In this document: piece after piece, positions 18,046 to 29,500 of the stretch
How positions within the stretch are numbered: position 1 is the first letter of the stretch
How the letters are laid out: each line of letters begins with the position of its first letter
Assembly: GCA_028820695.1 (NCBI GenBank)
Contig: JAPPIB010000049.1
Span: 62,001-126,000, forward strand
Source: Acidiferrobacterales bacterium
GTDB lineage: Bacteria; Pseudomonadota; Gammaproteobacteria; Arenicellales; JAJDZL01
Direction: 5' to 3'
DNA length: 64,000 nucleotides
The notes under the pieces: model-generated
The model's database searches: none
Seen by the model: only the letters and a program-made list of their open reading frames with translations
Told to the model about the DNA's origin: nothing
Made by a program: the position numbers and the translations under genes

Positions 18046-20289
18046 TCAGCCGAATACATAGATTGGACTTGACCAGGCGACATGGCCGTCTTCCAGCGTT
18101 ATTCTGACATAGAGCGCATTGTCCCGGTCATTGTGCAGCCTGATCCGCCGTTCGAGTCTTTCCGAGTTGTTGGGATTGACATCAGGCAGTCGGAACACAC
18201 GAATCCGACGATCGATTCCACCATTGGCAAATATCAGTTCATCGCGTCCGATTTGCGCGACTGCAATGGATTCGTTGACCAGCTGTGTGTCAATTTCAAG
18301 CTGTCCGATGCGGCCGTTTTTCAGCACTGCGTCAAAACCCCCGAAACCGCCGGTCGTCAGAGCTGTCCACTCCACCCGCGAAGGTCCCGTCTGTTCGAAC
18401 TTCTTGTCGAGATTGTAACGGTTGATGGGAGTCAGCGATTCGAACTCATTTCCGATCAGTTCAGCGAATCCATCCCATACGGTCTCCCGCCCGCGCCCGC
18501 GGTATTCAGAACCTTCCCATAAAATCCGTATCCTGCGTCCAAGCTCTTCTTCGCTGTAGGGTCTGTACACCTCAAGCGTTTGAGTTCCGTTTCGAATGTC
18601 GATTCGCTCAATCGGGGACGCGGCACGAACGTCAACCCGAAAATCCACTTCATCGACACCCGATCTGACAATGTCGCCCATGATCGCAGTTTTGGTTTTT
18701 GCGGTGCAGACCCCGCCCATATCCGGATTATCGGCATACAGGTCTGCTTCACAATCGAAATCGACATTGGTTTGGAGGAAAATCCTGTTCCCGGTGGTTC
18801 CGTAATGATGTCGTCTTCTCAGGGCATCCATGATTCCGGAACGGGTGAGCTCACTTGCGAGTACGCAGGTGAGGCCGCCGAAGGCGCCGAATTTGGTCGC
18901 TCCGGGGTGTGATGCACCGGGTCTGCCTTTATGTCCATCGGAGTTTGAGACGATTCCGACCCGGTATCCCTGTTCCAGCGCATCTTCGATCAGCCACTCA
19001 AAGGTTCCCCAGGCGGAATGAACCTCGACCGACCTCTCGATTCTGCGATCATGCGCCATCTTGATGTCAGCGTAACGTCCTCCAATGTGCGCGAATACCA
19101 CGCAATCCTCATCTTTGAGCGCTTCAAACAGCTCGCTGGCGCTGTTCGCGTCGGAATCAATATCGGAAAGATCGCTGACCAATGCATGGGACGATCGATG
19201 TATCGGGCGGCCTTCATTCATAAGCAGTACATTGCGGTCCCCGCCAAGTCCGGTGTTACCGGACCACTCCCAGCCTGGAAAGGTGACGAAATGATTGTCG
19301 ACATTGAATTCTTCTGACAGTTCGTTCAAATGCTCCCAGAACGGGGTGGTGATCTGAAAGTCATTGCCCTGATGGACACAGATGTCGAGGAATGCACGGT
19401 CACGGGCGAATTCATAGAACTCCCTTGCCGAATTTGTACCGATCGTCTCTTCGGATTGTCCGTGAAGGTCACCCCAGTAGGGTAACAGTCCCTCTTCATG
19501 CGAGAACTGACACGGATTGGAGCGGCCGACCAAATTGCCATGGCCGTCAAGCAGGTCGATCGTCAGCACGCCCGCTTCGAGCGCCTTGAGATTCGAGATG
19601 ACTTGTGAGAACTCACCCGGCCTGAGGCTGATGGATGGTTCCAACCCGTCAACGTCCAGACTCTCCCTGAGGTGGAGTTCCTCATCACAGAGGTTTGAGG
19701 GATTGCCCCAACGGTCCACGCCCTTGATGCAAAGCCGAAACGGTTGTGACAGATGTCTTGCAGTCGGTAACACAGCCGAATATTGAACCGGTGGCCCAGG
19801 CACAATGGCAATTTCAGGTTGTCGGGGCAGTTCCACATAGTCGTAGGTCGCAATGGCATCCACCAGAACGCGAAATTCAAAGGTGCTCTCACAGAATGTC
19901 TGCATCCGGATTCCGGGACTGCCATGTCTGCGGTCGCCGAATCGGACCGTGATTTGGTCACCCTCCCTGAGAAATCCCCGCACCACCTTGATGTACAGAG
20001 TCTTGTCCCACGGCCGGATATTCCGTTTCGGATCATACTCGACATGCAGGACCGCACCGTTCGACGCCTCAACTGTTGTGTAGTTCGCAGCTTGGGGAAA
20101 TTCGAACTGGGGGCGCCCCATATCGGACGCAAACCGATGCACCACCTTGATGGAACCGGTATCGTCGATCCCGAAATATCCTGCTGTGTAGGTGAGCGTG
20201 AGTTCCTGATAGGACCCCGCCTCAAAGCTGCCGTCCGGCGAGATTGTCGCACTGCCCATTTTTTCAGGCAGATAGGTTGAGTGCGGCAT
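18046..20289 (-). CDS. DUF3604-family, PHP-like metal-dependent hydrolase (putative)
   Basis: A 747-residue protein without a signal peptide. The N-terminal 270 residues look like beta-rich accessory domains (GSYQELTLTYTAGYFGIDD and the following strands). From about residue 290 a PHP-like metal-binding core appears: YWGDLHGQSEETIG, FLDICVHQGND, FAHIGGRYAD, VEVHSAWGTFEW and SNSDGHKGRPGASHPG supply His and Asp ligands. A beta-rich tail follows. Members are annotated DUF3604 and their reaction is not established. It is the next gene after lipA on the same strand (27-bp gap), which may be coincidental. Confidence 0.72.
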   Translation of the reverse strand: MPHSTYLPEKMGSATISPDGSFEAGSYQELTLTYTAGYFGIDDTGSIKVVHRFASDMGRPQFEFPQAANYTTVEASNGAVLHVEYDPKRNIRPWDKTLYIKVVRGFLREGDQITVRFGDRRHGSPGIRMQTFCESTFEFRVLVDAIATYDYVELPRQPEIAIVPGPPVQYSAVLPTARHLSQPFRLCIKGVDRWGNPSNLCDEELHLRESLDVDGLEPSISLRPGEFSQVISNLKALEAGVLTIDLLDGHGNLVGRSNPCQFSHEEGLLPYWGDLHGQSEETIGTNSAREFYEFARDRAFLDICVHQGNDFQITTPFWEHLNELSEEFNVDNHFVTFPGWEWSGNTGLGGDRNVLLMNEGRPIHRSSHALVSDLSDIDSDANSASELFEALKDEDCVVFAHIGGRYADIKMAHDRRIERSVEVHSAWGTFEWLIEDALEQGYRVGIVSNSDGHKGRPGASHPGATKFGAFGGLTCVLASELTRSGIMDALRRRHHYGTTGNRIFLQTNVDFDCEADLYADNPDMGGVCTAKTKTAIMGDIVRSGVDEVDFRVDVRAASPIERIDIRNGTQTLEVYRPYSEEELGRRIRILWEGSEYRGRGRETVWDGFAELIGNEFESLTPINRYNLDKKFEQTGPSRVEWTALTTGGFGGFDAVLKNGRIGQLEIDTQLVNESIAVAQIGRDELIFANGGIDRRIRVFRLPDVNPNNSERLERRIRLHNDRDNALYVRITLEDGHVAWSSPIYVFG

Positions 20290-20316
20290 CAGAATTCCCG
20301 CGGCAACGGTGAACTG

Positions 20317-21303
20317 TCAGAGCGGATTGCGCTTTGCTATTGCTCCCGGCGCATGCTGGTCAGCACGGTAGGATGAGCGCACCATCGGGCCGGACGCGAC
20401 ATGGGAAAATCCCAACTTCTCACCGATGAGTCTATATTGCTCAAACTCCTCAAGCGGTACATAGCGGTCTACAGGCAGGTGATGCCTGCTTGGTTGAAGG
20501 TATTGACCGATCGTCAATATATCGATGGATCTGGCGCGCATGTCCGTCATGACTTCCTCCACCTCTTGTGTGGTTTCCCCGACACCGACCATCAGACCGG
20601 ACTTGGTCTCGATCTCGGGATGCTGCTGTGAGAATCGTTCCAGCAGATCCAGCGAGTGGTGGTAGTCGGCACCCGGTCGGACCTTCTTATACAGACGAGG
20701 GACAGTTTCGATGTTGTGGCTGAAGACATCCGGAGGATGTACGGCAAGACTTTCCAATGCCTTATCCATGCGCGTGCGAAAATCCGGCGTGAGAATCTCT
20801 ATTGCTGTGTTCGGGCAGACCTCTCTCATTTTGCGTATGCAGTCGGTGAAGTGAGAGGCGCCCCCATCCCTGAGGTCATCGCGGTTTACCGAAGTGACCA
20901 CAACATAGCGCAGCCCCATCTGACGGACGGTTTCGGCGAGATTCGCAGGTTCGTTCTCATCCGGCAGCAAGGGGCGACCGTGAGCCACGTCACAAAAAGG
21001 GCATCGACGCGTACAGATGTCTCCGAGAATCATGAAAGTGGCTGTACCATGTGCGAAACACTCACCGATGTTCGGACACGATGCCTCCTCGCATACGGTA
21101 TGCAGTTTGTTTGCGCGAAGAATACTCTTGAGGCGAAGTACTTCCGGAGAGCCGGGAAACTTGGCTCGGATCCATGGCGGCTTTCTCAGTCGGCTAGCGG
21201 AATCCTGAGGCTCGAATCGAACCCTCAGACGCTCGAGTTTCTGCTCACCGCGGAGTTTTACGCCTGCTTCAACGGGTTGCGAGATTGCCACTGTTGTTTC
21301 CAA
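20317..21303 (-). CDS. lipA: Lipoyl synthase LipA
   Basis: A 328-residue radical-SAM enzyme that inserts two sulfurs into octanoyl-protein to make lipoyl cofactor. Both cluster motifs are present: [12 protein letters not shown] (C71, C76, C82) for the auxiliary 4Fe-4S cluster and CTRRCPFC (C97, C101, C104) for the SAM cluster. The C-terminal RSSYRAD supplies the conserved serine ligand. The start shown is TTG with no obvious Shine-Dalgarno; a GTG four codons in is an alternative. lipB is not next to it in this window. Confidence 0.95.
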   Translation of the reverse strand: METTVAISQPVEAGVKLRGEQKLERLRVRFEPQDSASRLRKPPWIRAKFPGSPEVLRLKSILRANKLHTVCEEASCPNIGECFAHGTATFMILGDICTRRCPFCDVAHGRPLLPDENEPANLAETVRQMGLRYVVVTSVNRDDLRDGGASHFTDCIRKMREVCPNTAIEILTPDFRTRMDKALESLAVHPPDVFSHNIETVPRLYKKVRPGADYHHSLDLLERFSQQHPEIETKSGLMVGVGETTQEVEEVMTDMRARSIDILTIGQYLQPSRHHLPVDRYVPLEEFEQYRLIGEKLGFSHVASGPMVRSSYRADQHAPGAIAKRNPL

Positions 21304-21722
21304 ATTACTGAATTTACTGAACTGTTGTTTCTGTCAGAACAATATCAGTCCCAGCCCGTTGGGAATGATATCGAGGCCCAGACTGATGGAACATTTTACC
21401 AGCACACAGGCGCCCGGATTGAAGGAAACGATCGCCGCGCTCGCCGCGAGAATACTCGCCAGTCGGCTGAGGCATTGATCGTTGCGCGGTTTCGGTTTGC
21501 ATATGGACGCAGCAGGCGGACATCAGCGTTGAGGCATAGTCAGTTGGCACCCGCAATCCAATCCGGCTCGTGCGGTCCAGACCGGATTTTGGACTGTTCA
21601 ACTGGAATTCCAGACCGCCTGCTGTATAGTGAGCAAGGACCGTGTTTTGCGTGCGTATTGCATTGCAGGTACAATGCAGCATCGAAAGCTAGAAGCATAA
21701 ATGGATTGATGAGGGGTAGTCG
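21304..21722. other. Intergenic region between divergent lipA and nadA
   Basis: About 420 bp. A minus-strand 122-codon ORF (21314-21682) has no recognisable motif and a composition unlike its neighbours, so I do not call it. The right part holds a good promoter for nadA and a GAGGGG ribosome-binding site before its ATG. No lipB-like sequence is seen in any frame. Confidence 0.5.
21647..21675 (+). promoter_or_regulatory. Sigma-70-type promoter of the nadA-hemH-addB-addA run
   Basis: TTGCGT (21647-21652) and TACAAT (21670-21675) are separated by exactly 17 bp, about 47 bp before the nadA ATG. The -10 box matches the consensus at five of six positions. Confidence 0.5.
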
Positions 21723-22787
21723 ATGGTTCCAATCGATCATACATTCTCGGGTAACGCGCTGGACATAGCGAACCTTGCTCACATCGCGAGGTCGCAGCCT
21801 GGAGTGACACCGGACTCGGATTCGAAAGCGAATCTCTTCGAAGAGATTACTGATCTTCTTGCGCGAAGGGATGCCGTATTGGTAGCACACTACTATGTGG
21901 ACGGTGACATTCAGGATCTTGCGGAGAACACGGGCGGATGCGTCGCGGATTCGCTTGAGATGGCACGGTTCGGATTCGATCACAAGGCATCGACCGTCAT
22001 TGTAGCCGGGGTTCGTTTCATGGCGGAAACCGCCAAGATACTAAGTCCGGAAAAGACGATCTTCTCGGTCGAAACAGATGCCAATTGCTCGTTGGACCTG
22101 GGCTGTCCGGCAGACGAGTTCTCGAAGTTCTGTGATCAGCATCCGCATCGGACTGTCGTGGTCTATGCCAATACCAGTGCCGAAGTCAAGGCAAGGGCCG
22201 ACTGGGTTGCCACATCATCCATAGGACTGAAACTCATTCGGGACCTCCATTCAAAAGGCGAGAAGATTCTGTGGGCCCCAGACCGGTACCTTGGCAATTA
22301 CATCCAACGTGAAACCGGCGCCGACATGGTGATGTGGAACGGTGCCTGCATCGTGCATGAGGAGTTCAAGGCGATTGTGCTTGATGGGCTGATGAGAAAA
22401 TACCCCGAAGCGAAAGTGTTGGTTCATCCGGAGTCGCCGGCCGGCGTGATCGAATTGGCTGATGTTGTCGGTTCAACGAGCCAGATTATCAATGCTGCAG
22501 TCAGCATGCCGGAAGACACGTTCATTGTCGCGACAGAAGAAGGCATACTGCACAGAATGAGGAATCTGGCGCCGCACAAGAAATTCATTACCGCGCCCAC
22601 AGCCGGCGAAGGCGCGACCTGCGAAAGCTGCGCGCATTGCCCATGGATGAAAATGAATGATCTCGAAAAGATCCGACAGGTATTGCTGAACTTCTCGGGT
22701 GAGGTCTTGCTGGATGAGGACGTTCGAAAGCGAGCGGAAGTCTCGATTCACCGCATGGTGGAATTTGGCAGGTTGAACGCAGCCTGA
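21723..22787 (+). CDS. nadA: Quinolinate synthase NadA
   Basis: A 354-residue 4Fe-4S enzyme of de novo NAD synthesis, condensing iminoaspartate with dihydroxyacetone phosphate. Key parts are [16 protein letters not shown] near residue 54, [17 protein letters not shown] sequence, and three cluster cysteines, in [20 protein letters not shown] and [15 protein letters not shown] lies just upstream of the ATG. nadB and nadC are not in the window. hemH follows after 20 bp. Confidence 0.95.
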   Translation: MVPIDHTFSGNALDIANLAHIARSQPGVTPDSDSKANLFEEITDLLARRDAVLVAHYYVDGDIQDLAENTGGCVADSLEMARFGFDHKASTVIVAGVRFMAETAKILSPEKTIFSVETDANCSLDLGCPADEFSKFCDQHPHRTVVVYANTSAEVKARADWVATSSIGLKLIRDLHSKGEKILWAPDRYLGNYIQRETGADMVMWNGACIVHEEFKAIVLDGLMRKYPEAKVLVHPESPAGVIELADVVGSTSQIINAAVSMPEDTFIVATEEGILHRMRNLAPHKKFITAPTAGEGATCESCAHCPWMKMNDLEKIRQVLLNFSGEVLLDEDVRKRAEVSIHRMVEFGRLNAA

Positions 22788-22807
22788 GCGGTACTGACTG
22801 TTTCAGC

Positions 22808-23836
22808 ATGCCCAAATTCATCAATCACTATACCGAACAACCAGACTCGCGCAATTTCGGTGTCATTCTTGCCAACCTGGGAACTCCCGAATCTCCAGCT
22901 GCATCTTCTGTAAGGCGCTTTCTGCGTCAGTTCCTGTCAGACCCCCGGGTCGTTGAATTGCCCAGACTGTTGTGGTGGCTGATTCTCAATGGTGTGATTC
23001 TCGTGATTCGACCATCGAGGAGTGCGGCGGCATACCGCGAAGTCTGGACCGAAGACGGCTCGCCGCTGATGGTGAACGCCAATGCCCAGGTCACCGCACT
23101 GACTGAAAGTCTCGCACATCAGGGCATCACCGACGCGCAGGTACGCTGTGCTATGCGCTACGGGGAACCATCCCTGATGCGGGTGATGCGGGAATTTGGC
23201 ACGCTCGGCATCGACCGGGTTGTTGTCATACCGATGTATCCGCAGTATTCCGGTTCCACAACCGGATCAGTTCTTGACGATGTCGGCGCGTGCACAGCCC
23301 GGCTGAGGCGGGTACCCTCGCTTCGCTTCATCAATGGCTACGCCGATGATCATCAATACATTGAGAGCCTTCGGGTTTCTGTTACCGAACATTGGGGAAA
23401 CCATGGCCGGGCGGATCACCTCGTAATGTCATTTCACGGCCTGCCGCAGGACTTCTGTGATAACGGTGACCCCTACGAAGATCAGTGCCGGACGACCGCG
23501 CGGTTGCTGGCCCGAAAACTCGGGCTTGAGTCGCAGCAGTGGACAATTTGCTTTCAATCCCGGGTCGGACGTCAAAAGTGGCTCGAACCCTATGTGGATG
23601 AGGTGATTTCCGATTTGCCTGCCCATGGGATCAAAAGCATTGAGATGATCTGCCCGGGTTTTTCTGTTGACTGTCTGGAAACGCTTGAAGAGGTCAATAT
23701 CGGCTATCGCAAACTGTTTCTTGAGTCCGGGGGCGATCGCTTCGAATATATTCCCTGCCTCAACGATCAGCCTGCGCATATCGAAATGCTGGCGCGGTTG
23801 CTGATCCGTTCGGCCGCCGACTGGATCGGTGAGTGA
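22808..23836 (+). CDS. hemH: Ferrochelatase HemH
   Basis: A 342-residue enzyme that inserts Fe2+ into protoporphyrin IX, the last step of protoheme synthesis. Signatures are ILANLGTPESP near the N-terminus, the active-site VMSFHGLPQDF (about 206-216) and TICFQSRVGRQKWLEPYVDE (about 245-264). The gene ends GTGA, overlapping the GTG start of the next gene by four bases, so translational coupling with the AddB-like gene is likely even though the functions are unrelated. Confidence 0.95.
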   Translation: MPKFINHYTEQPDSRNFGVILANLGTPESPAASSVRRFLRQFLSDPRVVELPRLLWWLILNGVILVIRPSRSAAAYREVWTEDGSPLMVNANAQVTALTESLAHQGITDAQVRCAMRYGEPSLMRVMREFGTLGIDRVVVIPMYPQYSGSTTGSVLDDVGACTARLRRVPSLRFINGYADDHQYIESLRVSVTEHWGNHGRADHLVMSFHGLPQDFCDNGDPYEDQCRTTARLLARKLGLESQQWTICFQSRVGRQKWLEPYVDEVISDLPAHGIKSIEMICPGFSVDCLETLEEVNIGYRKLFLESGGDRFEYIPCLNDQPAHIEMLARLLIRSAADWIGE

Positions 23837-26559
23837 GCGGCAGATTGTCAAGACTTCAGATTGACAACGTCGGTTCGCTTTCCCGCAGTACGGTCGATGA
23901 GTGTGTTGAGCGACTGCAGGAAGGCGCCACGGTCGTGGTCTCCTCCCGCCGACTGCAACACCTGATTGAGGACGGCTATAACCGCGCCCGGCTGAATCTT
24001 GGAGAGAGGTCGTGGCCCGGAGCCGAAGTCCATGTCTGGCAAATCTGGTTGTCGAACTTATGGGCTGGCCTTCAATATGACTCAGGGGACACATTGCCAC
24101 AATTGCTGGCCTCCGCCCAGTCGTTGCAAGTTTGGGAAAAGGAAATCGCCGACGACATCCGACAGGAATATCACGATGAGTTCGAATATCTGTTATGGCA
24201 TATAACGGCGACGGCAACCCGGGCGAGGCGCGCATATGGATTGATGCAGGAATATGGGATTGAACACACTCAATTCGGCGACAGCATCAGTCTGGATGCG
24301 ACCCAATTTCTGCGCTGGCTCGAGAAATATCGCCAACATCTCAAGCAAGGGAATCTGATCGACACGGAATCATTGCCCGATGTCTTGTGTCCGCTGGCGC
24401 GGGACATCCGGGTCCTGAACCCCGGCAAGTTGGTCGTTGCAGGATTTGTTGAGTGGACGCCACAGCATCAGCGTCTGCTGGATTCACTGTCAGAGTTTGG
24501 TGAGGTTGAACGGCTGCATTATGAATCAGGCATCAAACCCAGACGGCTTGATCAGATCAGATTCGAGAAGGTGGACGACGAGATTGAGCTGTGTGCGCGT
24601 TGGACGAGATCTGTGATTGAGGCTGATCCGACAAACCATCGGGTCGGCATCGTCGCACCCCGATTGGGCAATTTGCGTGACAGGATCATAAGGCGGTTTT
24701 CCGCGCTGCTGAATCCCGATCAGGTCATGGACCGGCGCGAGTTGCAAAACCTGTCCTTCCACGTGACTTTGGGTTCCGCGCTGATTGACACGCCGGTGGT
24801 TGTTGATGCACTGAATCTGCTTGAGCTGACGCAGTCCGAAGTGAACGTCTCCGTATTGTGCTCGGTGATTCAGTCCGACCGTATACGGTGGTGGGACATG
24901 GAACGGTCCCAGCGTGCAAGATTGAAGAGTCGGATACTTGGGCTCGGTCACAGTGAGTTGTCGCTCAAGCATGTTCAAAAGCTGATTGATTCTGAAAATC
25001 TCAAATGCAGGCGGCTGAGTCGGATTCTGAAGCGGGCCGATGACAAGATTTCCGGGATGCCCAAGTCTGCCGATTACGCGTATTGGGGAAGTTTTCTTAT
25101 GGATTGGATGAGAATTTTCCAATCGGAAGAGCGGGATAATCGGGAGTTTGGTGTGGCTGAGAAACAGGCGCATGAGTCTTTATCAGCGGCGATTGAAGAG
25201 CTTGCGCAGCTGGGGTTCGTGTCTTCAAAGGTGAGTCTGGCGACGGCGGTCGCGAAATTGCGTCGATCGCTTGCGCAGATTAGCGTGCAGCCCCGGGCGG
25301 CCCGGGTTCCGATTCAGATTGGCGATCTGGATACCATGGTCGGACAGTCTTTTTCCCATCTATGGATGCTCGGCATGAACAATGTGGATCTGCCCGGTAC
25401 CCCCCAGCCAAACCCGTTCATACCCGTCTCATTGCAGAAACAGATGGGCATCCCCCAAAGTTCCGCATCCTTGCTCGAGCGAAGTGTGACTGAGCAGATC
25501 GACGTACTGCTGTCAGGTGCAGTCGATGTTGTCCAGAGTTACGCGGTCATTGATGGCAAATCCTTTCATCAACCCAGCAGCCATCTGAAGAACCTAAAGA
25601 CAATCAGTTCAAACGATCAGCCTGACATCGGCGACTATATGGATTATCGACAGCGAGTAGCCAAAGAGCGTAATGCATGTCGAATCTTTAACGATTGGAA
25701 GGCTCCGAAAGTTGCTGATCCGCAGGACATACGCGGTGGATCATCGTTGCTCAAGAATCAGTCGCAATGTCCTTTTCGCGCATTTGCGCAGCATCGATTG
25801 CACGTCCCGCAGAGTGAGTCAGCCGGTATTGGTATTTCTGCAATCTCGCGCGGCTTGCTTGCACATCAGATGTTTGAGGGCATTTATACCGAGATCACAT
25901 CAAGAACGATGACCGAAGACAGAGAGAAATATTTGCAGGTCGCACAAAAATTTGCACAGCAGGCGATGGATGAGTTAGTCGCCGGTCAGGTCAAACCCAT
26001 CAATGCTGATCTATCCGCAGGTGAGGTTGACCGAATGGTTGATCTGGCAAGACAATGGTTGGCGGCTGAATATGAACGGGGCAATTTCAATGTCTTCGCT
26101 ACCGAGCAGGCGGCCGAGCTCAAATTGTCAGACCTGGTGATACGCCTGAAAATTGACCGGATCGACAAAGAAGTGCTGGAAGATGACGAGGAGGGCGGTG
26201 CGATCGTAATCGACTACAAGACCGGCGAGTGTTCAATCAGGAATTTACAGGGATCACGTCCCAAGGACCCTCAACTGCTGACTTACGTGCATGCGTTGAC
26301 ACAACAGGATATTCCAGTTACTGAAATTGCCTACGCAAAGGTCAAAAGAGGTGGCGTCAGGTTCCAGCACTTGGAGGTGTCGATTAAGCTTGTTGAGCAA
26401 ATTCGAGTGACACTCGAACAGATCGCGCGCCGTTTCCTTGATGGAGAAGCGGATGCCGACCCGCTGCCACGTGCCTGCAATTACTGTCACATAAAACCGA
26501 TTTGTCGAATAGACGATCGCTCCGATCACGTTGCGCGACGCGAGTCAGACAAGGCATGA
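23833..26559 (+). CDS. AddB-like DNA repair nuclease subunit (PD-(D/E)XK, Fe-S)
   Basis: A 908-residue protein resembling the AddB-type 'probable DNA repair protein' family. The N-terminal half is helicase-like in layout but I see no Walker A motif. The C-terminal third is a PD-(D/E)XK nuclease with AIVIDYKTGE at about residue 790. It is bracketed by a cysteine in SQCPFRAF (about 646) and CNYCHIKPIC (881-890). Together these make the four-cysteine 4Fe-4S nuclease pattern of AddB and Cas4. GTG start overlapping the hemH stop, and an ATGA overlap with the AddA-like gene, indicate a subunit pair for end resection of double-strand breaks. Confidence 0.82.
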   Translation: MSGRLSRLQIDNVGSLSRSTVDECVERLQEGATVVVSSRRLQHLIEDGYNRARLNLGERSWPGAEVHVWQIWLSNLWAGLQYDSGDTLPQLLASAQSLQVWEKEIADDIRQEYHDEFEYLLWHITATATRARRAYGLMQEYGIEHTQFGDSISLDATQFLRWLEKYRQHLKQGNLIDTESLPDVLCPLARDIRVLNPGKLVVAGFVEWTPQHQRLLDSLSEFGEVERLHYESGIKPRRLDQIRFEKVDDEIELCARWTRSVIEADPTNHRVGIVAPRLGNLRDRIIRRFSALLNPDQVMDRRELQNLSFHVTLGSALIDTPVVVDALNLLELTQSEVNVSVLCSVIQSDRIRWWDMERSQRARLKSRILGLGHSELSLKHVQKLIDSENLKCRRLSRILKRADDKISGMPKSADYAYWGSFLMDWMRIFQSEERDNREFGVAEKQAHESLSAAIEELAQLGFVSSKVSLATAVAKLRRSLAQISVQPRAARVPIQIGDLDTMVGQSFSHLWMLGMNNVDLPGTPQPNPFIPVSLQKQMGIPQSSASLLERSVTEQIDVLLSGAVDVVQSYAVIDGKSFHQPSSHLKNLKTISSNDQPDIGDYMDYRQRVAKERNACRIFNDWKAPKVADPQDIRGGSSLLKNQSQCPFRAFAQHRLHVPQSESAGIGISAISRGLLAHQMFEGIYTEITSRTMTEDREKYLQVAQKFAQQAMDELVAGQVKPINADLSAGEVDRMVDLARQWLAAEYERGNFNVFATEQAAELKLSDLVIRLKIDRIDKEVLEDDEEGGAIVIDYKTGECSIRNLQGSRPKDPQLLTYVHALTQQDIPVTEIAYAKVKRGGVRFQHLEVSIKLVEQIRVTLEQIARRFLDGEADADPLPRACNYCHIKPICRIDDRSDHVARRESDKA

Positions 26560-29500
26560 ACGATCAACCGGCAAGGGAAAAGGCGCTCGACCAAGCGCAG
26601 TCGTTCATTGTCCAGGCTCCGGCAGGGTCGGGCAAGACGACGCTGCTCACCAGCAGATTTATCAGTCTGCTCGAGACGGTAGACAACCCGGAGGAGGTTC
26701 TCGCAGTTACATTCACACGAAAGGCAACTGCAGAAATGCGCGAGCGGATACTCGAAGTCCTGGACCCGAATACACCCGCGGACCTGCATCAGCACTCGGC
26801 GAATATGGCAGCCGAACGGGTGCGAAAGCGATCCGAACAACTCGATTGGAACCTTCATCAACAACCCTCACGGCTTCAGATCATGACGTTCGATGCGTTG
26901 GCCGCCGCAGTGATTCGATGCATGCCGTGGTCGTCACGTTTCGGTTCAGTACCCGGCGTTGTCGAACAGGCTGAGAAAATCTATCGTGCCGCCGCTGTCG
27001 CTGCCGTTGAGTCCGCACAGCACGCAAGCGACGACCGGCGCGCGGCACTGCGTCTGTTACACAGTCATCTGGATAACAATTCGGAAAGATTGCTGGAACT
27101 GATTGTTGCAATGCTCGCAAATCGCGATCAATGGCTCAATCGATTGTTCAATACTGATTTTTCGGATGATGTCAGGTCGGAAATGGAGAATGCCTGGAGA
27201 CAATTCATCGGCTACGAACTGGATAATCTTGCGAGCCTGTTTCCACCAACTGCCCGGGCGATACTTCGTCTGGATGAAATAGACAATTATTCGGATGAGG
27301 CGGTGAAGTTCTGGAGGAAGGTGAAAGTTGTGCTGCTGACCCAGAAGGGGACGTGGCGAAAGCAATATCCTATACAAGCAACCATACCTGAGTTTATGAC
27401 CCCGGCTAATTTTGGTTCGGTTATCAGCGATTGCAGCAAAGTTGAGTTCTTGCAGGAAAAATTGGCAAGGATTGGAAACAACTTACCGAATCTGGCCTAT
27501 ACCGATGAGCAATGGGAGGTTCTGCGGGCAGCGTCGACCGTACTTAAGTATTCGGTTGCATATCTTCAGCTGGAATTCAGAAAGCGCGGTGAGGTTGACT
27601 TCATCGAGATCGCACAGAAAGCGCTGAAGGCATTGGGCACTGAAGACAATCCCACGGACCTGTCATTGGTACTCGACTATCGATATCGTCATATTCTGGT
27701 CGACGAATTTCAGGATTCTTCGATCAGCCAGAAGCAACTGCTTGAGTCGCTGACTGCGGGCTGGCAGGATGGAGACGGCAGGACGCTGTTTCTTGTAGGT
27801 GACCCCATGCAGTCAATCTATCGTTTTCGTGAAGCTGAGGTGGGAATCTATCTTGACGTTGTCAAACGCGGACTTGGAAACCTTAATCCGACGCCGCTCT
27901 CGCTCAACCAGAACTTCCGGTCCAGCAAAATACTGGTTGATTGGTTCAACAGCACTTTCAAAAAGTCTTTTCCCGACGAATCTGACGTAATGGGAAGTCG
28001 GGTAGCGTACTCACCCTGTGAATCGACCATTCCGGGAGGAAAACACGATTCGGTGAATATCTGGGTTCAAAAAACCGGTCGCAAAAAAGACGGGACACAA
28101 GATACGGCGATATTTGACCTCCGGCAAGCAGAGAAAGTTTACGATGACATCCTGGATTATCTTGCGCGAAATGAAGGACGCGATGTACGGCTGGCTGTGC
28201 TTGTCTCGAGTCGAAAACATGTTCGTGACCTGATCCCCTTGCTCGATGCGGGTGGCATACGCTACTACGCAGCGGACATGTTTCCGCTGGCAGAAAGACC
28301 GGTGGTACAGGACCTTCTCTCGCTTACTCGAGCATTGTTGAATCCAACCGATCGCGTGTCCTGGCTTGCTATCTTGAGAGCTCCCTGGTGTGGTCTTACA
28401 CTGGAGGATCTGCTTGTGATCGCCAGTCAATCGAGTGCGACGATCTGGGATCGAATCAACAGTCCGGAAGTGACTGAGGATTTGAGTGACGATGGGCGTA
28501 TGCGGGTAGCTCGCACACGCGAGGTGTTGGCTCAAGCACTGTCGATACGCGGACGTCAGGGAGTCCGGCAGTGGATCGAGGATGCGTGGATATTGCTTGG
28601 AGGTCCGGCATGTGTCAGTACAAATGACGATGAGAACGCACGTTTGTTTCTGGATTTTCTGGAAAGATTCGCGCAAGGTGCGCAGGTTGATGATCTTGAA
28701 CAGTTCGAGGATCAGATGCAGAATCTATTTGCTGTTCCAGACTGTGCGCCGGACGAGGCGGCTGTGCACCTTATGACCATTCATAGCGCAAAGGGGCTTG
28801 AGTTTGATGCGGTATTTGTACCTTCAACCGCAAAACGGGTCGGTATGTCAAGGTCACCATTAATGATATGGTCGGAAGTCCTGCTGAAAGATATCGGTAC
28901 CCGACTGTTGATTTCAACAATACCGGACACTGCGCTGAACGAAGGCGACTTGATGTACAGTTTCCTCAAGCAGTGGAATAAGCAGAAGGATCTGATGGAA
29001 ATGACGCGACTTGTCTACGTCGGGTGCACCAGGGCGAAATCAGAATTGCATCTTTATGCATCACTCGCTACGCAGTCACCTCCCGAAGCCACATTGCTCG
29101 ACAGATTGTGGCCGGGAATCCGCCGTGACAATGACAGTGAGAATGACATGCCTTCGGTTATACGCAGCTTTACGGACCACACGCCGTATGCAGCCATGAA
29201 ACCAGTGAAATTGAAATACGGACCGGGGCCGTCGAAAACACCGATTGTTTCGCGTCTCCCGGCAGATTGGAAATTGCCGATGCCGCCGGCTTCGATCGAA
29301 ATTCCCGTTCAGGGCATGGAGTCACCGGGAGGTCAGGACAAGATCGATTTCGATTGGGCGGGAAGTGTCGCGGTGTGGACTGGAACGATTGTTCACCAGT
29401 GGCTGTATCGGATGACCATGAGTGGGGCGGACAACTGGGACGCAAAGCGGGTCAGGGCGGAAAAACCGAAATGGCAGACCGCCTTGCGCGCAATGGGTAT

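Noticed and set aside
21314..21682. Minus-strand 122-codon ORF between lipA and nadA, considered as a lipB or unknown gene
   Set aside because: No octanoyltransferase motifs, no recognisable domain, unusual composition, and the nadA promoter overlaps it.
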